Shown: in pieces, positions 16,670-24,197 of the stretch
How positions within the stretch are numbered: the first letter of the stretch is position 1
Layout of the letters: each line of letters begins with the position of its first letter
Position numbers and translations under genes: made by a program
Origin: Shimia sp. R9_2
GTDB lineage: Bacteria > Pseudomonadota > Alphaproteobacteria > Rhodobacterales > Rhodobacteraceae
NCBI RefSeq assembly: GCF_017743735.1
Contig: NZ_JAGHRO010000004.1
Coordinates: 186,001 to 250,000, forward strand
Direction: 5' to 3'
Length of the DNA stretch: 64,000 nt
The notes under the pieces: model-generated
Told to the model about the DNA's origin: nothing
The model's input: only the letters and a program-made list of their open reading frames with translations
Database searches by the model: none

Positions 16670-17851
16670 CTAGCCCTTGGTCACATCATGGCTGTAGATC
16701 CAGTCAAACTGTCCCATCAGCTTTTGCGGCGCAAAACGGGTCGCCATGCGCATACCCATATGAGCCGCCATCCGCAACGGTCGGTTGGCGAGGTGGTATT
16801 TCCACGCATTGCCGCTGGCGGTGTCCACAATCCGTTTCACCCGCGCTTCGCGGCGAACCTGATAGGCGGCGAGCGCCTCGGGAATGGTGTCGGCTTTCTG
16901 GATGGCGTCACCCAGCACCCAGGCATCTTCCATCGCCATCACCGCGCCCTGCGCCATGAAGGGCAACGTTGGGTGGGCCGCATCCCCCAGAAGGGCGCAA
17001 TTGTCCTGATGCCAGCGGGGCGCAACCGGGTGACGGAACAGGCCCCAGCGGCCAACCTCTTTTACTTCAGCCATGATCCGCGGCACATCTCCGCCAAAAT
17101 CGGCAAATGCGCTGCGCAGATTGTCAGGCGCATCCACATGGTGCCAGCCCTCCTCGGCCCAGCCCATCTGTTCCTGCACCGCCACCAGATTGACCATGGT
17201 GCCGCCGCGCAGCGGATAGCTGACCACATGCCGATGTGGGCCCATGTGGACCTGCACCAGATTGCCATGTCCCATGGTGTTGGGCACCGTGGCGCGCCAG
17301 GCGACCTGTCGGGTGAAGAAGGGTGCGATTGTGCCGTTGATCACGCCGCGCAGCCGCGAATGCAGCCCGTCGCCGCCAACAGCAAGATCCGCGCGCATTT
17401 CAGAGCCATTGGCCATCACCACACGGGCGCGCTCTCCGTTTGCACCGGGATGCACCGTGTCGACCTTTTGCAGCAGCAGCACCTTCACGCCTGCCGCCCG
17501 CACCGCCTGTGCCAGCAGATCAATCAGATCGGCGCGGTGGACAAAATGATAGGGAGAGCCTGCTTTGATCAGAGACAGATCAAGATTGGCAACCAGACGA
17601 CCGGCGGCGTAATCCCGCAGCTCCACCGCCTGTGCCTGCACGGCGCGCGCCTCAAGATGTTTGTCCAACCCCAAGCCGCGAAGCACCGCCAGACCATTGG
17701 GGCTGACCTGCAGACCGGCACCGACCTCTTTGATCGCCTCGGCCTGCTCCAGCACGCATACGCGGGCGCCAAGCTGACGCAACACCAGAGCCGCCGTCAG
17801 CCCGCCAATCCCGGCGCCAATGACGCAAACTTTCTGTTCACTCAAATTCAT
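16670..17851 (-). CDS. FAD-dependent monooxygenase (salicylate/3-hydroxybenzoate hydroxylase-like)
   Basis: A 393-residue class A flavoprotein monooxygenase. The Rossmann FAD motif VCVIGAGIGGLTAALVLRQ is at about 8-26 and the conserved GD motif (CALLGDAAHPTLPFMAQGA) near 288-306. The mid-protein segment AVGGDGLHSRLRG (about 158-170) corresponds to the FAD/NADPH DG motif. These enzymes hydroxylate aromatic acids with NAD(P)H and oxygen. ATG 17851 was chosen; the longer frame to 17884 would begin inside the dksA terminator. No aromatic-ring cleavage genes lie next to it, so the substrate is unknown. Confidence 0.9.
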   Translation of the reverse strand: MNLSEQKVCVIGAGIGGLTAALVLRQLGARVCVLEQAEAIKEVGAGLQVSPNGLAVLRGLGLDKHLEARAVQAQAVELRDYAAGRLVANLDLSLIKAGSPYHFVHRADLIDLLAQAVRAAGVKVLLLQKVDTVHPGANGERARVVMANGSEMRADLAVGGDGLHSRLRGVINGTIAPFFTRQVAWRATVPNTMGHGNLVQVHMGPHRHVVSYPLRGGTMVNLVAVQEQMGWAEEGWHHVDAPDNLRSAFADFGGDVPRIMAEVKEVGRWGLFRHPVAPRWHQDNCALLGDAAHPTLPFMAQGAVMAMEDAWVLGDAIQKADTIPEALAAYQVRREARVKRIVDTASGNAWKYHLANRPLRMAAHMGMRMATRFAPQKLMGQFDWIYSHDVTKG

Positions 17852-17864
17852 TGCGGCCGTATCT

Positions 17865-17902
17865 ACAAAAAAACGCCGGGGCAAAAGCCCCGACGTGCTG
17901 TT
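17865..17902 (-). terminator. Intrinsic terminator after dksA
   Basis: On the minus strand CGTCGGGGC-TTTT-GCCCCGGCG is followed by seven T residues. The mirror sequence also has T-run TTTTTTT on the plus strand, so it could work in both directions. Confidence 0.88.
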
Positions 17903-17923
17903 TTTTTCCGCAATTCAAAAAAA

Positions 17924-18346
17924 TCAGTCGTCGCGGTGTACTTTTTCGCGGCGCTCGTGCCGTTCTTGCGCCTCAAGGCTCATGGTCGCAATCGGACGGG
18001 CATCCAGACGGCGCAGGGAAATCGGCTCGCCGGTCACTTCGCAGTAGCCGTATTCGCCTTCATCAATGCGGCGCAGGGCGCTGTCGATTTTCAGAACAAG
18101 TTTGCGCTGGCGGTCCCGGGTGCGCAATTCCAAGGCGCGGTCGGTTTCTTCGCTTGCGCGGTCAGCAACATCAGGAATGTTGCGTGTGCTGTCTTGCAGG
18201 CCCTCAATGGTGTCGCGGCTGCCGGCCAGAAGCTCTTCTTTCCAGTTCAGCAATTTACGACGGAAGTACTCAGTCTGCCGGTCATTCATGAACGGCTCAT
18301 CCTCTGCGGGACGATAGTCATCCGGCAGGAAAGTTTCTGCTTTCAT
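17924..18346 (-). CDS. dksA: RNA polymerase-binding transcription factor DksA, cysteine-poor type
   Basis: DksA binds the RNA polymerase secondary channel and, with ppGpp, tunes rRNA and amino-acid promoters. ATG 18346 (MKAETFLPDDYRPAEDEP) has AGGGAG six bases upstream. An ATG at 18397, also with an SD-like sequence, would add 17 residues. The coiled coil with tip motif PDVADRA (residues about 58-64) holds the acidic/alanine tip needed for function. The C-terminal finger retains only one cysteine (YGYCEVTGEPISLRRL); the other three zinc ligands are replaced, so zinc binding is unlikely. Alphaproteobacterial DksA proteins with reduced cysteines are known to function. Product is 140 residues. 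Confidence 0.93.
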   Translation of the reverse strand: MKAETFLPDDYRPAEDEPFMNDRQTEYFRRKLLNWKEELLAGSRDTIEGLQDSTRNIPDVADRASEETDRALELRTRDRQRKLVLKIDSALRRIDEGEYGYCEVTGEPISLRRLDARPIATMSLEAQERHERREKVHRDD

Positions 18347-18530
18347 TTGTGCTCCCTTACCGTGGTCAACGTCCGTGGTGCTATTCAAGTCAGACATGCC
18401 ACCCCCTTCTCTAATGCCTGCAAATACTCCCTTGGAGCGGGAATGTCACTACCTCATAATGGCACATTGCGGACAAAATATGTTCACGATAGGGTGCGGC
18501 GAAAAATTGGCGAACGGGCGGAGAAATTTT

Positions 18531-19370
18531 ATGCAGTTTTCAGGCACCAAAGACTATGTGGCCACCGACGATCTGACTGTGGCGGTAAATGCCGCGGTCG
18601 CGCTCGAGCGCCCTTTGCTCGTTAAGGGTGAGCCAGGCACCGGCAAGACCGAACTGGCGCTGCAGGTGGCCCGTGGACTGGGTCTGAAAATGATCGAGTG
18701 GAACGTGAAATCCACCACCAAGGCGCAGCAGGGTCTCTACGAATATGACGCCGTGTCCCGCCTGCGCGACAGTCAACTTGGAGATGAGCGCGTGCATGAC
18801 ATCTCCAACTACATCAAGCGCGGCAAACTCTGGGAAGCCTTTGAGAGCGATGAGAAAGTCGTGCTGTTGATTGATGAGATCGACAAAGCCGACATCGAAT
18901 TCCCCAACGATCTGCTGCAGGAACTCGATAAGATGGCGTTCCACGTCTATGAGACCGGGGAAACCGTCACCGCCAAGCACCGCCCGATCATCATCATCAC
19001 CTCCAACAACGAAAAAGAGCTGCCTGACGCCTTCCTGCGCCGCTGCTTTTTCCACTACATCCGCTTCCCGGACGTGGAGACCCTGAAAAAGATCGTCGAA
19101 GTGCACCATCCGGGCATCAAAGAGTCCCTGCTGACCACCGCGCTGACACAGTTTTTTGAAATCCGCGAAACCGCCGGATTGAAGAAAAAACCCTCTACAT
19201 CCGAGGTGATTGACTGGCTGAAGCTGCTGCTGGCGGAAGATCTTTCTCCGGAAGACCTCAAGCGCGATGGTGCAAACGCCCTGCCCAAGCTGCATGGCGC
19301 GCTTTTGAAAAACGAACAGGATGTGCATTTGTTTGAGCGTCTGGCCTTTATGGCGCGCTCCGGACGGTAA
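18531..19370 (+). CDS. MoxR-family AAA+ ATPase
   Basis: A 279-residue AAA+ ATPase of the MoxR branch, acting as a chaperone-like partner of VWA-domain proteins. ATG 18531 has GGAG about eight bases upstream; the longer frame is unlikely. Walker A is GEPGTGKTE (about residues 32-40) and Walker B VLLIDEIDKAD (about 111-121). Sensor 1 is IITSNNEKELPD near 153, and the arginine-finger region is LRRCFFHYI. The lid ends with EVIDWLKLLL. Its likely VWA partner is the CoxE-like gene at 21625, three genes downstream on the same strand. Confidence 0.93.
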   Translation: MQFSGTKDYVATDDLTVAVNAAVALERPLLVKGEPGTGKTELALQVARGLGLKMIEWNVKSTTKAQQGLYEYDAVSRLRDSQLGDERVHDISNYIKRGKLWEAFESDEKVVLLIDEIDKADIEFPNDLLQELDKMAFHVYETGETVTAKHRPIIIITSNNEKELPDAFLRRCFFHYIRFPDVETLKKIVEVHHPGIKESLLTTALTQFFEIRETAGLKKKPSTSEVIDWLKLLLAEDLSPEDLKRDGANALPKLHGALLKNEQDVHLFERLAFMARSGR

Positions 19371-19430
19371 GCACCTGCCCCTCGGCACATTGCCGTTGGC
19401 ATATGCACGCTGCAAAGCGCGCGAACGACA

Positions 19431-19463
19431 AAAAACGCGCCTGAGAGCCACAACCTCAGGCGC
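19431..19463 (-). terminator. U-tailed hairpin on the minus strand, no minus-strand gene upstream
   Basis: On the minus strand GCGCCTGAG (19463-19455) pairs perfectly with CTCAGGCGC (19445-19437) around GTTGTGGCT, followed by G and a T-run. Only plus-strand genes flank it, so it would stop an antisense or small-RNA transcript. Confidence 0.6.
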
Positions 19464-19603
19464 AAGACCTCAAAAATTTCGGCTTGGCCCAGAATTTCAC
19501 GTCCCTTGTCCCTATTCTTGCCGTAGTCTGAGCAGACCACTTGTCCAAACCGCGCCACCGGCGCAGACCACAAGGTGCGGACCACAAGGAGCAAACGAGG
19601 CCC

Positions 19604-20068
19604 ATGACCACTGCCCCCACGACCGATGATGTGCGCATTCGCCCGCTTGAGCGCTCAGATCACGACGACTGGCGCAGGCTCTGGACCGCCTATCTCACGT
19701 TTTATGAAAGCTCCGTGGCGGAAGAGGTCTATGTCTCGACCTTCGCGCGGCTGCTGGGGGACGACCCGCAGGATTTCTCCTGTCTGGTGGCCGAGAAAGG
19801 CGGCGTTCTGGTCGGCCTCACCCATTATCTGTTTCATCGGCACGCATGGCGCGTCGAAAATGTCTGCTATTTGCAGGACCTCTATGCCGACCCAGAGGTG
19901 CGTGGCACCGGTGTCGGGCGCAAATTGATTGAAGCGGTTTATGCCGCTGCAGATGCAAAAGACGCGCCCGCAGTGTATTGGTTGACCCAAGAGTTTAACA
20001 CAACGGCCCGCCAGCTTTATGATCGCATTGGCAAGGTCACCCCGTTTATTAAGTATCAAAGGCCCTGA
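19604..20068 (+). CDS. GNAT-family N-acetyltransferase
   Basis: A 154-residue acetyltransferase that transfers acetyl from acetyl-CoA to an amine. ATG 19604 (MTTAPTTDDVRIRPLERSD) was chosen. The acetyl-CoA binding motif is LYADPEVRGTGVGRKLIEAVYAAA (about 89-112), matching the R/Q-x-x-G-x-G/A loop. The C-terminal QEFNTTARQLYDRIGKVTPFIKY is typical of this subgroup. The stop overlaps the next start by one base (TGATG). Upstream, GACCACAAGG is directly repeated with a 14-bp step (19566 and 19580), the second copy contributing to the ribosome-binding site. Confidence 0.9.
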   Translation: MTTAPTTDDVRIRPLERSDHDDWRRLWTAYLTFYESSVAEEVYVSTFARLLGDDPQDFSCLVAEKGGVLVGLTHYLFHRHAWRVENVCYLQDLYADPEVRGTGVGRKLIEAVYAAADAKDAPAVYWLTQEFNTTARQLYDRIGKVTPFIKYQRP

Positions 20069-21444
20069 TGTTTCGATTTTTGCTTCCTGTCGCCTCGGTT
20101 TTGGGCGCCCTGGCTTTGGGGGCCTGCGCGCCGATTGGCGAGAGCGGCACCTCCACCCGCGCTGCGGTGGCAGACACCACCCTGCCCCCGGTCAAAGGCT
20201 TTGCCACCCCACGCCCACAGCCGCCGGCACGCTCCAACCGCGATATTGCGCGGGACTTTCTGGATCTGACCTTTGAGCTTGAGAGCGGGCGCAATCTGGA
20301 CCGTCTGACCCGGTTTGAAGGGCCGATCACCGTGCGTGTCACCGGCGCGCCACCGCCCGGGATGATGACCGATCTGCGCGCACTGCTGTCGCGCCTGCGC
20401 AATGAGGCCCGCATCGACATCAGCCTGACCAGCGCGCCCTCCGCCAATATCACCATTCAGGCCGTATCCCGCCGCGACATTCGCAAAGCGCTGCCTCAGG
20501 CAGCCTGCTTTGTGGTCCCCAATATCTCCTCGCTCAACCAGTACCGCTCTGCCCGCCGCACCGGCGCGGCCAATTGGGCGCTGCTGGAGAAACGCGAGAA
20601 AATCGCCATCTTCTTGCCCAATGACACCAGCCCGCAGGAAACCCGCGACTGCCTGCATGAAGAGCTGGCACAGGCGCTTGGGCCGCTCAATGATCTCTAC
20701 CGCCTGCCCGACAGTGTCTTTAACGACGACAATATCCACGCGGTTCTGACCGGCTTTGACATGACCATCCTGCGGGCGTTTTATGACCCCACACTGGTCA
20801 ATGGCATGAGCCGCAATCAGGTGGCCAACCGCCTGCCTGCGATCCTGACACGGATCAACCCGCGCGGCGATCAGCTTTCCTCCAATCCCCTGCCCGCCAC
20901 ACCGCGCAGCTGGATTGACGCGGTGCAAACCGCGCTTGGGCCGGGCACCACACCGGCGGGACGCCGCGTTGCCGCGCGTCAGGCGCTGGCGATTGCGCAG
21001 GCTGAGGGCTGGCGTGATCACCGGCTGGGCTTTTCCCACTACGCGCTGGGGCGCCTGCTGCAATCCCAAGACATCAGCGCCGCGCTGACACAGTTCCGCG
21101 CCGCAGACCGCGCTTATCGCAGCACCGAAGGGTTCGGGCCGCACCGCGCCTTTGTCGCCACCCAGCTGTCGGCCTATGCCATCAGCGCAGGCCAGAGCCG
21201 CGAAGCGCTCAACATCATCGGCCCGCAGCTCACCCCGGCGGCGCAATATGAAAACGCGGCCCTGCTGTCCACGCTGATGCTGCTTCAGGCCGAAGCGCTG
21301 GACCTTGAGGGCCAGTTCAACGATGCGGCCAGCCTGCGTCTGGACAGTCTGGGTTGGGCACGCTACGGCTTTGGTCCGGACTGGGCGGTGCGCGCAAAAC
21401 TGCGCGAGATCGCGACGCTCAGCCCGATCAGAGGGGGATCATAA
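20068..21444 (+). CDS. DUF2927-domain lipoprotein
   Basis: A 458-residue protein with a lipoprotein signal peptide (MFRFLLPVASVLGALALGAC, lipidation at Cys20), so it is anchored in the periplasm. The DUF2927 domain runs from about residue 55 to 270: FLDLTFELESGRNLDRLTRF, then a QAACFVVPNISSL segment and CLHEELAQALGPLNDLYRLPDS. The HEE motif and conserved Asp/Asn residues suggest a zincin-like or metal-binding site, but no activity is known. The C-terminal part (about 310-450) is helical and TPR-like (EGWRDHRLGFSHYALGRLL). It is translationally coupled to the GNAT gene and transcribed with the MoxR/CoxE set. Confidence 0.88.
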   Translation: MFRFLLPVASVLGALALGACAPIGESGTSTRAAVADTTLPPVKGFATPRPQPPARSNRDIARDFLDLTFELESGRNLDRLTRFEGPITVRVTGAPPPGMMTDLRALLSRLRNEARIDISLTSAPSANITIQAVSRRDIRKALPQAACFVVPNISSLNQYRSARRTGAANWALLEKREKIAIFLPNDTSPQETRDCLHEELAQALGPLNDLYRLPDSVFNDDNIHAVLTGFDMTILRAFYDPTLVNGMSRNQVANRLPAILTRINPRGDQLSSNPLPATPRSWIDAVQTALGPGTTPAGRRVAARQALAIAQAEGWRDHRLGFSHYALGRLLQSQDISAALTQFRAADRAYRSTEGFGPHRAFVATQLSAYAISAGQSREALNIIGPQLTPAAQYENAALLSTLMLLQAEALDLEGQFNDAASLRLDSLGWARYGFGPDWAVRAKLREIATLSPIRGGS

Positions 21445-21450
21445 GACCAT

Positions 21451-21618
21451 ATGTTCGTGATTATCGGAGCGCTTCTGGGCGCAATTCTGGGCGGCACGAT
21501 CGCCAAAAGACGTGGCGGCAAACGGCTGGATATCTTGCAATATGTCGGTGTCTACGCAATGATTTTTGCTATGCTTGGGCTGTTCGTCACTTTAATCATT
21601 CACCGTATGGCGCTGTAA
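21451..21618 (+). CDS. 55-residue two-helix membrane protein
   Basis: The product starts MFVIIGALLGAILGGTIA and ends LFVTLIIHRMAL. It lies between the DUF2927 and CoxE-like genes with intergenic gaps of six bases on each side, so it is almost certainly part of the operon. Residues 2-18 and 34-50 form two hydrophobic helices separated by a basic loop (KRRGGKRLD), predicting a hairpin topology. The first helix has a GxxxG-like small-residue pattern (GALLGAILGG). GGGGG lies 14-18 bases before the start. Its family is unknown. Operon position suggests a membrane link for the MoxR-VWA pair, which is inference. Confidence 0.7.
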   Translation: MFVIIGALLGAILGGTIAKRRGGKRLDILQYVGVYAMIFAMLGLFVTLIIHRMAL

Positions 21619-21624
21619 AACCTC

Positions 21625-22809
21625 ATGTTTCTACCCTTCTTTGAAAACCTGCGTGCGGCCCGTGTGCCGGTCTCTTTGCGCGAATTTCTGGGCTTTCTGG
21701 AAGGGCTGCGCGCGGGGCTTGCCACCTATGATGTGGAGAGCTTTTACTACCTCGCCCGCACGGTGATGGTGAAAGACGAGCGCAACATCGACAAGTTTGA
21801 CCGCGCTTTTGCCATGACCTTTGACGGGCTGGCAGAGATTTCCGCGCAGGATGTGCTGGAGGCCGTGGACATTCCCGAGGAATGGCTGCGCAAGATGGCC
21901 GAGAAACATCTGAGCGCCGAAGAAATGGCCGAGATAGAGGCCATGGGCGGCTTTGACAAGCTGATGGAGACCCTGCAGGAGCGCCTGAAAGAACAGGAAG
22001 GCCGCCATCAGGGGGGCAACAAATGGATCGGCACCGCGGGCACCAGCCCGTTTGGCGCCTATGGTTACAACCCCGAAGGCGTGCGCATCGGCCAGAAAGA
22101 AAGCCGCCATCGCCGCGCGGTAAAAGTCTGGGACAAGCGCGAGTTCCGCAATTTTGACGACACGGTGGAGCTCGGCACCCGCAACATCAAGGTGGCGCTC
22201 AAACGCTTGCGCCGCTGGGCGCGTGAGGGTGCGGCCGATGAGCTGGACCTCAACGGCACCATCCGCGCCACAGCCGAACATGGCTATCTGGACGTAAAAA
22301 CCCGCCCTGAGCGGCATAACGCTGTGAAAGTGTTGCTGTTTCTGGATGTGGGCGGCTCGATGGATCCGCATATCAAAGTGGTGGAAGAGCTGTTCTCCGC
22401 CGCGCGGGCAGAGTTCAAACATCTGGAATATTACTACTTCCACAACTGTCTTTATGAAGGCGTGTGGCGCAACAACCAGCGCCGCTGGAACGACCAGACC
22501 CCCACCCATGAGGTGCTGCGCACCTATGGGCCGGACTACAAATGCATCTTTGTTGGGGACGCCTCCATGTCCCCTTACGAGATCGCCTATGCCGGTGGGG
22601 CCAATGAACATTGGAACCAGGAAGCCGGTCAGGTCTGGCTGGAGCGGGCGCGTGATCAGTGGCGCGACAACCTCTGGATCAATCCGGTGCCTGAAAGCCA
22701 TTGGCAATACACCCATTCCATCGGCATGATCCGCGAAATCTTTGAAGACCGCATGGTGCCCATGACCCTTGAGGGGCTGGAGCGCGGCATGCGGGAGCTG
22801 ACGCGCTAA
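21625..22809 (+). CDS. VWA-domain protein, CoxE-like
   Basis: A 394-residue von Willebrand A protein of the CoxE/YehP-like group, the usual partner of MoxR ATPases in metallo-cluster or complex maturation. The N-terminal half (MFLPFFENLRAARVPVSLREF) is a helical region with an acidic EEMAEIEAMGGFDKLMETLQERL stretch near 95-117. The VWA domain starts near 230 with the metal-ion-dependent adhesion site LLFLDVGGSMDPHIK, where the first serine of DxSxS is glycine, as is common in CoxE. A YYFHNCLYEGVW core strand follows. Its ATPase partner is the gene at 18531. Confidence 0.9.
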   Translation: MFLPFFENLRAARVPVSLREFLGFLEGLRAGLATYDVESFYYLARTVMVKDERNIDKFDRAFAMTFDGLAEISAQDVLEAVDIPEEWLRKMAEKHLSAEEMAEIEAMGGFDKLMETLQERLKEQEGRHQGGNKWIGTAGTSPFGAYGYNPEGVRIGQKESRHRRAVKVWDKREFRNFDDTVELGTRNIKVALKRLRRWAREGAADELDLNGTIRATAEHGYLDVKTRPERHNAVKVLLFLDVGGSMDPHIKVVEELFSAARAEFKHLEYYYFHNCLYEGVWRNNQRRWNDQTPTHEVLRTYGPDYKCIFVGDASMSPYEIAYAGGANEHWNQEAGQVWLERARDQWRDNLWINPVPESHWQYTHSIGMIREIFEDRMVPMTLEGLERGMRELTR

Positions 22810-22833
22810 CCCCCTACCCTTCAGCCTGCCCCC

Positions 22834-23322
22834 TCAAGCGGCAGAGAGCGCCCGCCCCGGCAAGGCCAGCACCTTGGTGACAGAGGGGGTCAGCCCAACA
22901 TAGGCCGCCAAAGCGCCCTCATATTTGGGGGCCGCGTCAGAGAGATCCTGCACCCGCGTGTCATAGTAGATGTCACAGGCCACCTCAGGCAGCGCGATAG
23001 ACGCCCCTGCACCACTTGAAGCATCAGGCAAAGTCGCAGCGGGCACAATGCTCACGCCGCCAAACAGATGCGCGACCACCGGTGCCTCACAGGACCTGCA
23101 TACCCCCCGCACCAGTGGCGAAGGCGATTTTGTGCGGATCCACTTAAGCTTGGCCGGATCGAGAGGCTTCACCTGCCCCCGGCGAAACATCAGCGCATCG
23201 GCATAGGCCGCGCGGTAAACCGACTGGCATTTGCTGCAATGGCAGCGAAAGCGCACACGTGGGGCAACGCGGATGGAAACCCCGGCCGCGCCACACCCAC
23301 AACTTGTCTTAATCTCTTGCAT
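22834..23322 (-). CDS. GFA/CENP-V-like zinc protein
   Basis: A 162-residue protein with the cysteine layout of the GFA fold: SCGCGAAGVSIRV near residue 7, RCHCSKCQSVYRAAYADAL at about 26-44, and GVCRSCEAPVVAHLF at about 73-87. Each cluster can hold zinc. The C-terminal half (YYDTRVQDLSDAAPKYEGA) is not typical of GFA enzymes. It is only distantly similar to the GFA gene at 7087, so it is not a recent duplication. It is convergent with the CoxE-like gene. Function unknown. Confidence 0.78.
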   Translation of the reverse strand: MQEIKTSCGCGAAGVSIRVAPRVRFRCHCSKCQSVYRAAYADALMFRRGQVKPLDPAKLKWIRTKSPSPLVRGVCRSCEAPVVAHLFGGVSIVPAATLPDASSGAGASIALPEVACDIYYDTRVQDLSDAAPKYEGALAAYVGLTPSVTKVLALPGRALSAA

Positions 23323-23429
23323 GACGCCACCCTAAGCGCGCCGCGCTTTCCCCGTCAACGCCACATCCGGATGACGTAAGGGGCGCTTTGCCGCTTGCGC
23401 CACTGCCCTCTGCGCCCCATATCTTCTGC

Positions 23430-24122
23430 ATGATCAAATTCATGCCCATCCTGCTGGCCCTGATCATGGGTCTTGTGTCCTTCAAATTCTCCGCATGGCG
23501 CACCGCCAAGGAGCTCAAGGCGCGCTCCACGGAACTGGCCGACCCGCGTCTGACGCCCCTGATCAAGGATATGGCCAAGGCGCTCGATCTGCCGCGCATC
23601 CGTGTACACATCTACGAAATCGAGCCGGTGAATGGCCTTGCCGCGCCGGATGGCAAAATCTACCTCACCCGAGGCTTTTATGAACGCTACCGTCAGGGCG
23701 CAGTCAGCGCGGAGGAGATGGCCAGCGTGATCGCCCATGAGCTGGGCCATGTGGCGCTTGGCCATTCGCGCCGCCGCATGATCGACTTCTCAGGTCAGAA
23801 CGCCCTGCGCACGGCGCTCGCCATGGTGCTCAACCGCTTTCTGCCCGGGCTGGGCGCGGTGATCTCCGGCGCAGCGCTGTCGCTGCTGATGGCACGCCTG
23901 TCCCGCTCTGATGAGTTTGAGGCCGATGCCTATGCCGCTGCCCTGCTGGTGAAATCCGGCATTGGCACCGCCCCGCAGAAGGCGCTGTTTGAAAAACTCA
24001 GCCATCTGACCGGCGCGCGCGGTGCCAGTGTGCCCGCCTGGCTGCTGAGCCACCCAAAGACCGAAGAGCGCATCAAGGCCATCGAGAAGCTTGAAACCGA
24101 CTGGGGTCTTACAAAGGCCTGA
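23430..24122 (+). CDS. M48-family zinc metallopeptidase (HtpX-like), membrane anchored
   Basis: A 230-residue M48 protease. ATG 23430 (MIKFMPILLALIMGLVSFKF) gives an N-terminal membrane anchor. The zinc motif is HELGH at 103-107 (SVIAHELGHVALGHS), and the third ligand is the Glu of SRSDEFEADAYAA near 155-166. A hydrophobic stretch (FLPGLGAVISGAALSLLMA) lies between them. LLSHPKTEERIKAIEKLE is the conserved family ending. It is shorter than HtpX and has one N-terminal helix, like small YcaL/LoiP-type peptidases, so a role in envelope protein quality control is likely. Confidence 0.9.
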   Translation: MIKFMPILLALIMGLVSFKFSAWRTAKELKARSTELADPRLTPLIKDMAKALDLPRIRVHIYEIEPVNGLAAPDGKIYLTRGFYERYRQGAVSAEEMASVIAHELGHVALGHSRRRMIDFSGQNALRTALAMVLNRFLPGLGAVISGAALSLLMARLSRSDEFEADAYAAALLVKSGIGTAPQKALFEKLSHLTGARGASVPAWLLSHPKTEERIKAIEKLETDWGLTKA

Positions 24123-24124
24123 GC

Positions 24125-24188
24125 GCGCTTCTCATTCTGCAAATATCCCGGGTGAAGTCACAACTCCGTTGTGACGAGGGCAGCGCCC
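24125..24188 (-). repeat. Intergenic hairpin element, copy B
   Basis: Read on the minus strand: GGGCGCTGCCCTC, hairpin GTCACAA/TTGTGAC, TTCACCCGGGATATTT, GAATGAGAAGCGC. Flanks are identical to copy A while the stem differs by compensating bases. It lies downstream of the PIN gene in the same orientation. Confidence 0.85.
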
Positions 24189-24197
24189 TTGCCTGCC

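Noticed and set aside
16637..18625. Long plus-strand frame of about 660 residues opposite the FAD monooxygenase and dksA
   Set aside because: It crosses two well-identified minus-strand genes and the dksA terminator. No domain or ribosome-binding site supports it.
7087..23322. The two GFA-like genes (7087 and 22834) as a recent duplication
   Set aside because: Apart from the cysteine clusters the proteins share little sequence and differ in their C-terminal halves.
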